From: Nocardia alba NBRC 108234
GTDB lineage: Bacteria; Actinomycetota; Actinomycetes; Mycobacteriales; Mycobacteriaceae
Direction of reading: 5' to 3'
NCBI RefSeq assembly: GCF_001612665.1
Contig: NZ_BDAX01000004.1
Location: 1 to 64,000 of the forward strand
DNA: 64,000 bases
Both the position numbers and the translations under genes were made by a program. Under the pieces are notes generated by a model. That model was not told the DNA's origin. It ran no database searches and worked only from the letters and a program-made list of their open reading frames with translations. Each line of letters opens with the position of its first letter. Positions within the stretch are counted from its first letter, which is position 1. Positions 11,584 through 19,771 of the stretch are shown piece after piece.

Positions 11584-12783
11584 TCAGCTGGCGTCGATGA
11601 CACGAGATGACACAACTTCGCCCAAAGTGCGGGCGGCATCCCGCAGCGCATCGTCCTGGGAGTGCATGTAGATCCGCGCGGTGACACTGGCATCCGCGTG
11701 CCCGAGCCATGCCGCGATCACAGCCATCGGCACCTTGCGCAGGTGCATCGTCGTACCGCAGGTGTGACGAGCATCATGCAGCCGGATATGGCGTAAGCCC
11801 GCCCGCTTGACCGCTTTTGCCCATCGGTGAGTGATCGTGTCCGGGTGGTACGGAGTGCCGTCCTCGTTGCACGCCACATAGCCTCGGTCCTGGTAGAGCT
11901 CCCCCAATTGCAGTTTGTCAGCTGCCTGCCGGCGACGAGCCTTCCGAAGCACGTCGACCATCTCGTCATCCATCGGTAGTGTGCGCTCGCCCGCCTCGGT
12001 CTTCGGGTCGTCCTCCACCGCCTTACCACCCGCAGCAGACCGACCGATGTGCACAGTGATCGTCTTCGCCTTGAGGTCCACACCCGACCATCGCAGCCCG
12101 CCCAGCTCACCCCGACGCAGGCCGCACAGAGCCAGGAACCACAGGTGTGCATCGCGGTCACCCTCAAGGCTCGTCAAGAAGGTAGACACCTCAGCGGCGG
12201 TATAGGTCTGAGGCTTGCGCTTTCGCGCCGACTTCGGCTTGATCAGTCGGGCAACGTTGTGCGGGACGAGTTTTCGATCCTTGGCATACTCCATGACCAT
12301 CGCGGTTGTCTCGACTGTCCGCTTGAGCGAGCGCGCAGCCCATGGGCGCCGGACGTTTCCCTTCGCCGTAGTTGTGCCGCCCGCCTTGAGCGCTGACACC
12401 AGGTCGTCAATGTGCTTGCGGGTGAGCTTCTGCACCGGCAGTTCGCCGTACTTCTCCCGCAGCGGTGCGAGGTTGTACTCATACCCGGCGACCGTCGTGG
12501 CGCGTCCCCAGTGCAGGCTCCCGAACCAATCGGTGCAGACCTGTTCGACAGTCACGTCCTTGCGGGGAACGAACTCACCAGCCACCGCATCGGCGAGGAA
12601 CTTCCCGAGGGCATTCCGCGCTTCCTTCTCGGTGCGATACCGCCGTTTGATCTGATGCCGCTTGCCGGTCTCGGGGTCGACACCCGCATCCACGCGGACC
12701 TCATACCGGATAACCGACTTGCCGCTACCCCGCTCAAGGACCGTGATCTTCGTGATCTGCTGCGGCAGTTGCTGTCTGGTCAC
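11584..12783 (-). CDS. int: Tyrosine site-specific integrase of element 1
   Basis: This 399-residue tyrosine recombinase catalyses integration and excision between attL/attR and the tRNA-Arg attB. It has an N-terminal AP2-like arm-binding region, a core-binding SAM-like domain (about 75-175) and a C-terminal catalytic domain. The catalytic residues are visible as R223 in CGLRRGEL, H336 and R339 in HDARH, H362 in WLGH and the nucleophile Y372 in ARIYMH. Its GTG start overlaps the excisionase stop by 4 nt (12780-12783), so the two are coupled. The gene ends 57 bp from the att core, the usual AICE position. Confidence 0.94.
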   Translation of the reverse strand: MTRQQLPQQITKITVLERGSGKSVIRYEVRVDAGVDPETGKRHQIKRRYRTEKEARNALGKFLADAVAGEFVPRKDVTVEQVCTDWFGSLHWGRATTVAGYEYNLAPLREKYGELPVQKLTRKHIDDLVSALKAGGTTTAKGNVRRPWAARSLKRTVETTAMVMEYAKDRKLVPHNVARLIKPKSARKRKPQTYTAAEVSTFLTSLEGDRDAHLWFLALCGLRRGELGGLRWSGVDLKAKTITVHIGRSAAGGKAVEDDPKTEAGERTLPMDDEMVDVLRKARRRQAADKLQLGELYQDRGYVACNEDGTPYHPDTITHRWAKAVKRAGLRHIRLHDARHTCGTTMHLRKVPMAVIAAWLGHADASVTARIYMHSQDDALRDAARTLGEVVSSRVIDAS

Positions 12784-12959
12784 GCCGCTGCCGCCTCATC
12801 GAGCCCGGAGATGTAGTCAGCGATGGCCTGTTCGGTGACAAACCGACGTCGACCGATCCTGACCGAGCGCAGCGCACCGGAGCCGATCAGCTCGTAGTAC
12901 TTGCTGTGCCCGATCGGGATCAGCTTGCGGACTTCGGCCTCATTGAGAAGCTTGGACAT
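12780..12959 (-). CDS. xis: Excisionase / MerR-like HTH protein of element 1
   Basis: A 59-residue winged-helix protein of the excisionase (SinI/AlpA/MerR-like HTH_17) type. The body LNEAEVRKLIPIGHSKYYELI is the recognition helix region and VRIGRRRFVTEQAIADYI is the wing and closing helix. Xis proteins bend DNA to favour excision by the partner integrase. The ATG at 12957-12959 follows an AAGGAA ribosome site. Its stop overlaps the integrase start, and Rep ends 13 nt upstream. Confidence 0.88.
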   Translation of the reverse strand: MSKLLNEAEVRKLIPIGHSKYYELIGSGALRSVRIGRRRFVTEQAIADYISGLDEAAAA

Positions 12960-12972
12960 GACGAGTTCCTTC

Positions 12973-14751
12973 CTATGCTGCTGCGGATTGCTGAACGACT
13001 GAAATCTGTTGTGGCACAACGAATTCATGTGAAAGACCTGGTGGTCCTTCGTCCTGCGCGAGACGAGCCATCGTGTACTGGGCGCGTTGGTTGATCCGGC
13101 GCAGGACCAGGTTCATGACCAGTTGGGCTTTCGGAGGCGCGTCCTTGTCGCCGGGGCGTACCGGGGTGATCCGCAGGTGCGAGGTATCGGCCATGACGAT
13201 GCCGACCGCGGCGAGGTACTGGCGCACGAATTCGAGCCGTTCGGCCTTGTGGTCGGGCAGGGTTTTGCCGGTCCAGTTCCGCGAGACCAAGCACCGTTGA
13301 CCGGGCAGGCCGAGGGTGTCGCGGCGGTGGGCCTTCTTGTTGCACTTGCCCGGCTGGGTCTTCTCGGTCGCGCCGCGGGGAACGATGCCGTAGGTCAGCC
13401 ACACCCCGCAGGTGTCCGAGCACGGCGTCACACTCAGCTCGGCGTGAAGCCGGTCGTAGTGTTCGGCGACCCGACGAGATCCGGGGGTCAGGAGTTCACC
13501 GAGGCTCTTGGTCAGGTACTTGGTCAGGTACCGAACGCTGTAGTCCATGCTGTCGGTGTTGGCCAGGATCTGGATGGGCTTGGACTGGGCGCCGAACTTG
13601 AGCGTGTGCGCGGGGTCCAGCTCGTCCACCTCGTCCATCACCGCCAGGGCGTCATCCCAGTACGTGAGTGGCCGACCGGTGCGGGGGTCGACGAAAGTGC
13701 CGGCGTCGTAGTCCCACACCGGCATCCGTCCTTCGCCGTAGACGGGTTTGTCGAAGTGGGGCCACCAGATCGTGCGGTAGGTCGCCGCGGTGACCTGTGT
13801 CAGCAGCTTTTTGGAGAACGACCCACGCAACGCCACATGCAGGTGTGGAGCGGCCCGGCGCTGCGGCTCGACGGTGGCGAAGTACTGGACGTTCCAGCCC
13901 ACCGCCCGGCGTAGGTTCTCGATCCACGTCGAAAACAGCTTCGACATGTGGATCGTGTCGCGGGCCTGGCGAGCGTAGTCGTAGGACTCCGGATCACGCG
14001 GGGAACCATCGGAGACCATGGCGCCCTTGCCGTCCTTGCCCGCCTGGGGGTCCCACACCTGATTGATCCCGCCGAACGAGTCCAGGGTGAGCGTGAAGAA
14101 CGTCGAAGGCCGGTGCTTGCCGTCCGCGTACGCCTTCCCGATCGTCAGCGTCTTATCGACTTTCAGACGCGGCAGATCCGGCAGGTCGGCACGGCGGCGG
14201 GTGGACTTGGTTTTGCGGCGCGGTTTGGCATCCAGGGCGGGGAGTCGGCCACGGACACCGAGTTCACGCAGCTCGATGTCGAGGTCGGCTACCAGAGCCT
14301 TGATGGACTCGGCGAGCTCGTGTTCCTCGGTGCGGCGAGCTTCGTGGTATTCGGTGAAAAGTGTTGCGCGAGTGGCGAGTACGTCTTGCTGCGCTTCGGT
14401 GATGACGGGATCGGCGTCGACGGGTTCGTGGTCGGCGCACCACCCTTCGCGGAGCTGGGTGATCCGCAGGTACTTGTTCGCCTTCGCGCAGGCCGGGCAG
14501 GTCGTTGCCACGGTCGCCTTGCACGGGGCACCGACGTAGGAGGTCCGGGAGGTGATCGGGTCGAACGCTCGCATCGGCACGACTCGCGCGCAGACGCCTT
14601 CTTTGTCGGCCATGTGTTCGGCGATGTCGGTGACGTCGGGCATCGCGCGACGATCGGCCGCGGTTTCCCGCTGCGGTGCCATGCCGATGATCGGGGTTGT
14701 GGATGGCTGTGGACGGCCGAGAGAGGCCGTTGCGGTGGTGTGTTCAGACAT
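12973..14751 (-). CDS. RepSA-type rolling-circle replication initiator, element 1
   Basis: The protein of 592 residues (605 if the upstream ATG at 14788-14790, overlapping the previous stop, is used) is the replication initiator family known from pSAM2 RepSA. The HUH endonuclease motif PHLHVAL lies in the middle (HLHV encoded at 13834-13845). A zinc-knuckle-like region near the N terminus has TTCPACAKANKYL with a downstream CADH. Its job should be nicking the element's double-strand origin to start rolling-circle replication of the excised circle. I favour the ATG at 14749-14751 because GAGGGAGG lies 7 nt upstream. It is almost identical to the initiator of element 2 (27695-29428), with differences mainly at the ends. 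Confidence 0.9.
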   Translation of the reverse strand: MSEHTTATASLGRPQPSTTPIIGMAPQRETAADRRAMPDVTDIAEHMADKEGVCARVVPMRAFDPITSRTSYVGAPCKATVATTCPACAKANKYLRITQLREGWCADHEPVDADPVITEAQQDVLATRATLFTEYHEARRTEEHELAESIKALVADLDIELRELGVRGRLPALDAKPRRKTKSTRRRADLPDLPRLKVDKTLTIGKAYADGKHRPSTFFTLTLDSFGGINQVWDPQAGKDGKGAMVSDGSPRDPESYDYARQARDTIHMSKLFSTWIENLRRAVGWNVQYFATVEPQRRAAPHLHVALRGSFSKKLLTQVTAATYRTIWWPHFDKPVYGEGRMPVWDYDAGTFVDPRTGRPLTYWDDALAVMDEVDELDPAHTLKFGAQSKPIQILANTDSMDYSVRYLTKYLTKSLGELLTPGSRRVAEHYDRLHAELSVTPCSDTCGVWLTYGIVPRGATEKTQPGKCNKKAHRRDTLGLPGQRCLVSRNWTGKTLPDHKAERLEFVRQYLAAVGIVMADTSHLRITPVRPGDKDAPPKAQLVMNLVLRRINQRAQYTMARLAQDEGPPGLSHEFVVPQQISVVQQSAAA

Positions 14752-14786
14752 GGTGCGGCCTCCCTCGATCGCGGTGGTGGGGTTGG

Positions 14787-15434
14787 TCATGCGGCTTTGC
14801 GGGTCGACGGAATCGTCTTGAATCCGGCCATCGATTCGAACGGCACCACGACCGGGTCAGCCAACGAGTCCGAGCGCCGGAACGTGATCTCGACCAGCCC
14901 AGGGCCGACGAACCCGACCTTGGCTTTCTGAGCGCCGAACCCGTGGGCGAGGTGGTCAGCACGGTTGGTCCAGGTATCGGGGCAGTGACCGGGCAGCATC
15001 CGGGCCCGGACGATGTCGAGGGATTCGCCGATCTCGACCGAGACGAGCCGCGGGATGAACACCCGGTCGCCGTCACGGGTGGACAGCCCGCACGCGGCGG
15101 TCATGGTGGCCCAGCGACGCCGGTAACGGAACCAGGCCAGGAACCGGGACCGGACACGGCCGGTGAACCAGCGCTCGAAGGTCTGCGGGCTCGACACTCG
15201 CCACAGCACCATCCCCGCGACCGCCACACCAGCCACCCCGACCCCAGCAGGCCAGCCGAAGAACCAACCAGCCGCGACAGCGATGCCGGCGGGCACCGAG
15301 ACCATCGGGAACAGGATCGCCCACCACGCCAGGGTGAACACCGACAGCAGCAGTCGACCGGCCGCGGTGAGGACGGCGTCGAGGATTTCGCCCGCCGGGT
15401 CATGCGTGGTCGTAGTCGTGGTGGTGGTGTTCAT
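14787..15434 (-). CDS. Two-helix membrane protein of the transfer operon
   Basis: A 215-residue protein of unrecognised family. After a threonine-rich start it has two hydrophobic segments (LLLSVFTLAWWAILFPMVSV and an Ala/Gly/Val-rich stretch to about residue 78) and a soluble C-terminal domain of about 130 residues. It starts with an ATG overlapping the preceding small gene and ends overlapping the possible upstream Rep start. Its place between the translocase genes and Rep, and its topology, suggest a membrane partner of the TraB-like translocase or a spread protein. That is inference. Confidence 0.78.
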   Translation of the reverse strand: MNTTTTTTTTHDPAGEILDAVLTAAGRLLLSVFTLAWWAILFPMVSVPAGIAVAAGWFFGWPAGVGVAGVAVAGMVLWRVSSPQTFERWFTGRVRSRFLAWFRYRRRWATMTAACGLSTRDGDRVFIPRLVSVEIGESLDIVRARMLPGHCPDTWTNRADHLAHGFGAQKAKVGFVGPGLVEITFRRSDSLADPVVVPFESMAGFKTIPSTRKAA

Positions 15435-15607
15435 CGGTGGGCCTCCGGATCGAGGTCGGACACGGGAAACAGTGGAAGCTGTCCTGGCGTGGGATCGGTC
15501 GGCACGGTGACTACCTTCTTGCGACGCGTGCGGGTCTGGGCGGCAGCAGCGGCCACTACCGGGTTCGGTTGTCTGCGAGCGGTTTTGGGTGTGTCGCTGG
15601 TGTTCAT
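15431..15607 (-). CDS. Small hypothetical protein, 58 aa
   Basis: This 58-residue ORF starts with an ATG overlapping the methyltransferase stop (15604-15607) and ends overlapping the start of the membrane-protein gene, so both junctions are 4-nt overlaps. It is rich in Ala, Arg, Lys and Thr with a basic middle (TRTRRKKVV) and an acidic end. No family is recognised. Reality rests on the double coupling and its fit in the operon. Confidence 0.65.
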   Translation of the reverse strand: MNTSDTPKTARRQPNPVVAAAAAQTRTRRKKVVTVPTDPTPGQLPLFPVSDLDPEAHR

Positions 15608-16281
15608 GCCGCCTCCAAGTCGGTGGTGTTGTCGAGGTGGTCGAGCAGGTGCAGACCGAGGTGGTGGGTGTAGGCGGGTGGGATGGCCTGGGCGAGTTCG
15701 GGGCCGGTCATCCAGTCGATGCCCATGCACGCCGGTCCGAGCCAGGCGCCGACATGGCCAGTGACGGTGATGTGCATGCCGGCGTCGAAGTCCACGCGGC
15801 GCTTCTTGGAACTCGCTCGGACGGTGTGGGCGGGATGCCACGGCACCGCAGGCAACAGGGGAATCCGCGGGTCGATGGTGAACTGACGATGCCGGTAGGT
15901 CCGCAGCCCGAACATGCTGCCGCACAACACGATGTCAGCACGCATATTCGCACCCATGACGTTCTCGACTATCCACGGGACCGGCTGTGCGGCAAGAGCT
16001 TCCAGCGTGGCGGGTAGTAGCCATCCGGATCCCTTCGGACCCCACAACGCCGACAGGGTCGAATGGTCGTGGCACGGTGGGGACGCGGCGATGGCATCGA
16101 ACTCGTGACCGTGAGCGGTCAGGAATTCGAGCGCGTCGCCCTGGTGGAAGGTGAACGGGTAGCGCGGTTGCGGTTCGATGTCGACACCGGTCACGTCGAA
16201 GCCCGCGCGGTGGTAGCCCATGGAAGCACCACCAGCCTTGCAATACAGATCCAGCAGGCGGGGGCGAGAGGGGCTGTTCAT
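15604..16281 (-). CDS. C5-cytosine DNA methyltransferase-like protein
   Basis: A 225-residue protein with the cytosine-C5 methyltransferase landmarks: a SAM-binding start (RLLDLYCKAGGASMGY), the catalytic Pro-Cys at residues 69-70 in ASPPCHDHS, and the ENV motif at 106-108 in VPWIVENVMG. It is much shorter than a restriction-modification methyltransferase, with only a small target-recognition region, and no restriction enzyme gene is nearby. Such orphan enzymes occur on actinophages and AICEs and may mask element DNA from host restriction. The ATG at 16279-16281 overlaps the previous stop by 4 nt. Confidence 0.82.
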   Translation of the reverse strand: MNSPSRPRLLDLYCKAGGASMGYHRAGFDVTGVDIEPQPRYPFTFHQGDALEFLTAHGHEFDAIAASPPCHDHSTLSALWGPKGSGWLLPATLEALAAQPVPWIVENVMGANMRADIVLCGSMFGLRTYRHRQFTIDPRIPLLPAVPWHPAHTVRASSKKRRVDFDAGMHITVTGHVGAWLGPACMGIDWMTGPELAQAIPPAYTHHLGLHLLDHLDNTTDLEAA

Positions 16282-16472
16282 GCCGCGTCGTCCCAACCGG
16301 CGTAATCGTCGTAGTCGTTCCATGCCGGCGCGGTACCGGTTTCGGCGAGCATCGTGACCGCGACGGCGAGGGGGTCGAGGCCGCGGGCTTCGGACCGGCA
16401 CCGGCTCCGGGCGGCGAAGTCGATGACGTCGGCGAGGTCGTTGTCGGTGCGGGTGGTGTTCTTGCGGGCCAT
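16278..16472 (-). CDS. Small hypothetical protein, 64 aa
   Basis: A 64-residue protein beginning MARKNTTRTDND, with an acidic Asp/Tyr/Trp-rich tail. The ATG at 16470-16472 lies 2 nt after the stop of the zinc-ribbon gene, with ribosome site AGGAG just 5' inside that gene. Its stop overlaps the methyltransferase start. No family is recognised. Position and coupling are the support. Confidence 0.7.
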   Translation of the reverse strand: MARKNTTRTDNDLADVIDFAARSRCRSEARGLDPLAVAVTMLAETGTAPAWNDYDDYAGWDDAA

Positions 16473-16474
16473 GG

Positions 16475-16795
16475 TCAGTTCTCCTGGGTGAGTTCGGATT
16501 TGGTGATGCCGCACGTGTTGCAGGCGGCTTCGGCGGTGGAGGCGGGCCAGATCGCCTGCTGCCAGGTTGGGGGCCAGCGGTGCCCGTTCGCTTCGCATTC
16601 AGCGGTCGCGGTGCAGGCGTCGCAGGTGACCCGGTCGCCGTCGTAGACCCAGCCGCCGAGCTTCACGCCGAGGAAGGACACGGCTTGGTTGGTGGAGTCG
16701 AAGCAGATCGATTCACCATCGGCGTCGGTGAGGACATCGCCGCAGGTATCGCAGTAGATGACGACATGCGATTCGGTGACCAGGCCACGTTTCAT
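16475..16795 (-). CDS. Zinc-ribbon hypothetical protein, 106 aa
   Basis: A 106-residue protein with three cysteine pairs: YCDTCG near residue 15, VTCDAC near 57 with a following C-x-H, and ACNTCG near 92. It looks like a small zinc-ribbon protein that may bind DNA or protein. The ATG at 16793-16795 overlaps the stop of the translocase gene (16792-16794), so it is translated with it. Function is unknown; a helper for the translocase or for DNA processing is a guess from context. Confidence 0.75.
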   Translation of the reverse strand: MKRGLVTESHVVIYCDTCGDVLTDADGESICFDSTNQAVSFLGVKLGGWVYDGDRVTCDACTATAECEANGHRWPPTWQQAIWPASTAEAACNTCGITKSELTQEN

Positions 16796-18102
16796 GCCGC
16801 CCACCCCTGCCCGTCGTCCTCGCCAGGGATGTGGTCGGGGTCGAAGGTGGACGGGTCGAAATCGTCATCCACAGTGGCCGGAGGCGCCATCGGGATCGGG
16901 GCGTACGCATCAACGATCGCGTCGGCCTGGTCGTCGGAGATCCAGAACGCGCGGACCCGCACGAACTCGGTGGTCCCGTCTTCGCCGACGTAGCCGACAC
17001 CGGGTGTGGTGTCGGGGATCTCGTGGCACAACGCACCCCGGTCTTTCGCCCCTTGGCCATGGACCATCGCGGTCTGAGTCGGCTCATCGAGGCGCAAACC
17101 GACCCGGACGGGGAACAGTTGCCGGTTCGGCATCGTCTCTTTCGACGGGTCCTGCAACGCCGCGATCACCGAGACACCGACCGCACGGCCTTTCGACAGC
17201 AACAGCCCGGTGAGCTGGCGGAACTGTTCTTGCTGCTCACGAGTCGCATACGACGACAGCGCGGCAGCCTCATCGATGACGATCAGGATCAGCGGCTCAT
17301 CGATCGTCGGTACGTGTTTGCGGACGCCAGCGGCGCGCAGTCGAGCGGCGCGTTCGTCCATCACCGACACGGCCTCGGTGAGCATCGCCAAGATGCCGTC
17401 AGCGGTCGTTTCGAACCTGATCCACAGCCGTTCACCGCGACCGAATTCCATGCCGCCCTTCGGGTCTGCCATCCACACATCCACGAACCCGGCCTTGATC
17501 GCGGGACCGACCCCGTTGATCAGCGACCACAGCACTGAACCCTTGCCCGAACCCATCGCCCCGGCGAGCAGGATATGGGCGTAGAGGACACGCAACAGCC
17601 AGGTACGGCCGTCCTCACGAATCCCTACCGGGACGGCTTCCAGATCGACCCCGGTCGAGGCCACACCCGGCGCGGTGACCGACGCGGCGAGGGTGTCGAA
17701 CGTGCGCAGCTCGACCCGCAGGAACCCCGGCGAAGTTTGGGACACCAGGACTTTCGGAACACCGAGGTACTGCGCGAGAGCATCGGTGGTCTCGTCGTTG
17801 GTCCAATCGGAGAGCTTCTGCCCGCCGACCATCTGCACATCGATCGCAGCGCCGGACTCGATCAGTTCCGCCGACAACACGTTCGGCCAGTTCCCCTCGG
17901 ACCCGAGCCCCAGCACCGGCCACATCAGCGACAGGTGACGGGCATCGGTGAGGATCAGCGCGGCGGTACGCAAATCCGCCGGCACTCCTTCGAGGGGATC
18001 GCCCTGCTGGCCGGGGTAGATGACGCCGTCGAGGTGACGCCACCACAACAACACGCCCGCGGCGATCACCGTGGAGAGCGCAACAATGGTCGTGACCATC
18101 AC
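16792..18102 (-). CDS. FtsK/SpoIIIE (TraB-like) DNA translocase
   Basis: The 436-residue protein is the conjugative translocase expected in AICEs, which move double-stranded DNA with one hexameric FtsK-like pump. It has an N-terminal membrane helix (residues 2-20), then a cytoplasmic domain and an FtsK/SpoIIIE ATPase with Walker A GAMGSGKGS (181-189) and Walker B LILIVIDEAA (271-280). The C-terminal tail is acidic. It is small compared with pSAM2 TraSA-class proteins and has one N-terminal helix. It sits mid-operon, overlapping both neighbours by a few bases. Confidence 0.9.
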   Translation of the reverse strand: MMVTTIVALSTVIAAGVLLWWRHLDGVIYPGQQGDPLEGVPADLRTAALILTDARHLSLMWPVLGLGSEGNWPNVLSAELIESGAAIDVQMVGGQKLSDWTNDETTDALAQYLGVPKVLVSQTSPGFLRVELRTFDTLAASVTAPGVASTGVDLEAVPVGIREDGRTWLLRVLYAHILLAGAMGSGKGSVLWSLINGVGPAIKAGFVDVWMADPKGGMEFGRGERLWIRFETTADGILAMLTEAVSVMDERAARLRAAGVRKHVPTIDEPLILIVIDEAAALSSYATREQQEQFRQLTGLLLSKGRAVGVSVIAALQDPSKETMPNRQLFPVRVGLRLDEPTQTAMVHGQGAKDRGALCHEIPDTTPGVGYVGEDGTTEFVRVRAFWISDDQADAIVDAYAPIPMAPPATVDDDFDPSTFDPDHIPGEDDGQGWAA

Positions 18103-18302
18103 CGCACCACCCGAAGGTTCGAGGAGTAGGTGTCCAAAGCAGTGGTGATCGCGTCGGACAACGCGGCCGCATCGAGCACCGACAGAGTGACCTGATGCGT
18201 GTCGAAGGTGACATCGACGGTGTTCCAGGTCGAGTCGTAGTTCACCGCGACGTAGCGTCCGGCGGATCGGCCAGACATTCGGACGGAGATGTGGTCGAAC
18301 AT
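18099..18302 (-). CDS. Small hypothetical protein, 67 aa
   Basis: A 67-residue protein starting at the ATG at 18300-18302, one base after the DUF2637 gene stop, and overlapping the translocase start at its end. The sequence (MFDHISVRMSGRSAGRY onward) alternates beta-prone segments, suggesting a small beta-rich fold. No family is recognised. The tight spacing on both sides is the main evidence for translation. Confidence 0.7.
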   Translation of the reverse strand: MFDHISVRMSGRSAGRYVAVNYDSTWNTVDVTFDTHQVTLSVLDAAALSDAITTALDTYSSNLRVVR

Positions 18303-18303
18303 G

Positions 18304-18903
18304 TCAGTTGCCCCCTGTCGGGATCGGAACCGCGACAGGCAGCAACGGAGCCACCGAACGCGGAGATGTGTGGAAGGTCTGCACCGGCGAGAAGGCCGGA
18401 GCGGGCGCCGGAAAGATGGGCACCACATCGGGCGCGGGATCGTCGGCGGAGTCGGGTTCCACCGCAGCGGCGATGGGCGTTGGTGCGGGTGCGGTGGTGT
18501 TGCGGGTGCGTAGCAGCACGGCCAGGCCGTGAGTGTCGACCAGCAGAGCGGCCGGGGCGATCACCGCCAAGACGGCAGCGAGGACGCCATGACCGGAGAC
18601 CAGCGCGTGAGCGATGTTGCCGCCGATGGACACTGTTGCCCCGGCGACCAAGACACGAGTGAAGAAAGTTCGTTCGTCACTGTCGGCCAGGGCCAGCACA
18701 GCGATCGTGGCTTGAATGATGGTGCCGTCCACGATCACCGGGAACAGCCACGCGAGACCGGTTGGGGTGTGGGCCATGACCGCGAGGTCACGCAGGGCCG
18801 CGAACGACAGGACGAACGCGGCCCCTCCGATGGCCAGGACGATGAGGACGGCGGACCAGCGAGCCCACCGCATACCCGAGGACTGCTGATCCGCCGTGTC
18901 CAT
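18304..18903 (-). CDS. DUF2637 membrane protein (spread/transfer-type)
   Basis: A 199-residue protein with four predicted membrane helices in the first 130 residues (for example SAVLIVLAIGGAAFVLSF and PVIVDGTIIQATIAVLALA), then a Pro/Ala-rich cytoplasmic tail. This is the DUF2637 family, common in actinomycete plasmids and AICEs next to the FtsK-like transfer gene and thought to act in intramycelial spread or transfer. The ATG at 18901-18903 is followed by MDTADQQSSG. The gene is spaced 2 nt from the upstream gene. Confidence 0.85.
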   Translation of the reverse strand: MDTADQQSSGMRWARWSAVLIVLAIGGAAFVLSFAALRDLAVMAHTPTGLAWLFPVIVDGTIIQATIAVLALADSDERTFFTRVLVAGATVSIGGNIAHALVSGHGVLAAVLAVIAPAALLVDTHGLAVLLRTRNTTAPAPTPIAAAVEPDSADDPAPDVVPIFPAPAPAFSPVQTFHTSPRSVAPLLPVAVPIPTGGN

Positions 18904-18905
18904 CG

Positions 18906-19178
18906 CTACGCCGCCTCAGCGATCGCGGCAGCCTGTTCCTTGGCGGCATGCTCAGCGGCATCGTGGGACATCAGCATGTCCGGCAGCCGCTCAGCCAGCA
19001 GGCGAACATCCTCGATATCGAGGATCAACTTCGCACTGCCCGCAAAGCTCACCCGGACATACGCCGCCATCTCGAACGGCTTGCCGATGCCGGTATCAGC
19101 AGTGTGCGCGGCCACGTATCGCACGCCCTCAACACCGGAATGCTCGCTATCTACAGTCAGGTACGACATGGCGGTCAC
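18906..19178 (-). CDS. Hypothetical protein, 90 aa
   Basis: A protein of about 90 residues. The GTG at 19176-19178 overlaps the stop of the 148-aa gene (GTGA), and an ATG three codons later (19167-19169) is the alternative start. It has a beta-rich front (RVSFAGSAKLILDIEDV) and an Ala/Glu-rich helical end. No family is recognised. It belongs to the transfer operon by coupling. Confidence 0.72.
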   Translation of the reverse strand: MTAMSYLTVDSEHSGVEGVRYVAAHTADTGIGKPFEMAAYVRVSFAGSAKLILDIEDVRLLAERLPDMLMSHDAAEHAAKEQAAAIAEAA

Positions 19179-19621
19179 GCGGCCTTGCGGGCGGCGGGCT
19201 CGTTGACCTTGGCACCGGAGTTGTCGCCGACGATGCCGGTCGCGCGGATGTAGAAGCCGATCGACTTGAACTCGCCGTTGCCGACCACACGCGGCTTGAG
19301 CATCAACCCCTCCAGCGCGATCGGGCAGAACCCGGGCGCGACCTCGTTTGCCGGAGGCGTCGGCATGGCATCGGAGATGAAGGTGATGTCCAGGCCGGTG
19401 TTCTTCGCACCCTTGCCCGCACCGGCCGGGTCCATGACCGTGGCCTTCCACATGCGCTTGCGGGAGCCGTTGCCATCGCGATCCATGTCGAGCTTCTGGC
19501 GCCGCGGGGCGTTGCGGTCGCTGCTGAACTCCTCGTCCGCCTCGATCGCGCCCACCAGCATCAAGCCCTGGGGGAAGACGGCGGCGAAGTCGGTCGGAAT
19601 CCACATGTCCTTGAGTGCCAT
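19175..19621 (-). CDS. First gene of the element 1 operon, hypothetical 148 aa
   Basis: A 148-residue protein of unknown function with strong ribosome site AAGGAG 8-10 nt before the ATG at 19619-19621. It is soluble, rich in basic and Gly residues in the middle (RKRMWKATVMDPAGAGKGAK), and ends basic. It is the first gene of a run down to the integrase in which most junctions overlap. Its upstream region carries the paired operators at 19659-19721, so the whole operon is probably repressed from there. A DNA-binding or coupling role is possible but unproven. Confidence 0.78.
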   Translation of the reverse strand: MALKDMWIPTDFAAVFPQGLMLVGAIEADEEFSSDRNAPRRQKLDMDRDGNGSRKRMWKATVMDPAGAGKGAKNTGLDITFISDAMPTPPANEVAPGFCPIALEGLMLKPRVVGNGEFKSIGFYIRATGIVGDNSGAKVNEPAARKAA

Positions 19622-19658
19622 GTCATATCTCCTTGTCGAGTGGCATAAACAGATCTTC

Positions 19659-19721
19659 GGTTTACCCCCTCTAAACCATCAGGGTCTGCGGTAGTCCGTG
19701 GCGGTTTAGGGGGTATAAACC
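19659..19721. promoter_or_regulatory. Twin operators between the transfer operon and the HTH gene
   Basis: Two dyads of identical form, GGTTTA-N7-TAAACC, occupy 19659-19677 and 19703-19721, 44 bp apart. Because one spacer is C-rich and the other G-rich, they are also inverted copies of each other. A third partial site (GGTTCTAAAC) lies at about 19755-19764, over the likely -10 (TAAACT, 19760-19765) of the HTH gene. The layout fits a repressor controlling both divergent units; the adjacent HTH protein is the natural candidate. Confidence 0.7.
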
Positions 19722-19771
19722 AAGGCTAGGGCACGCCGCGCAAGTCGTCAAGGGGTTCTAAACTCTGAGTC

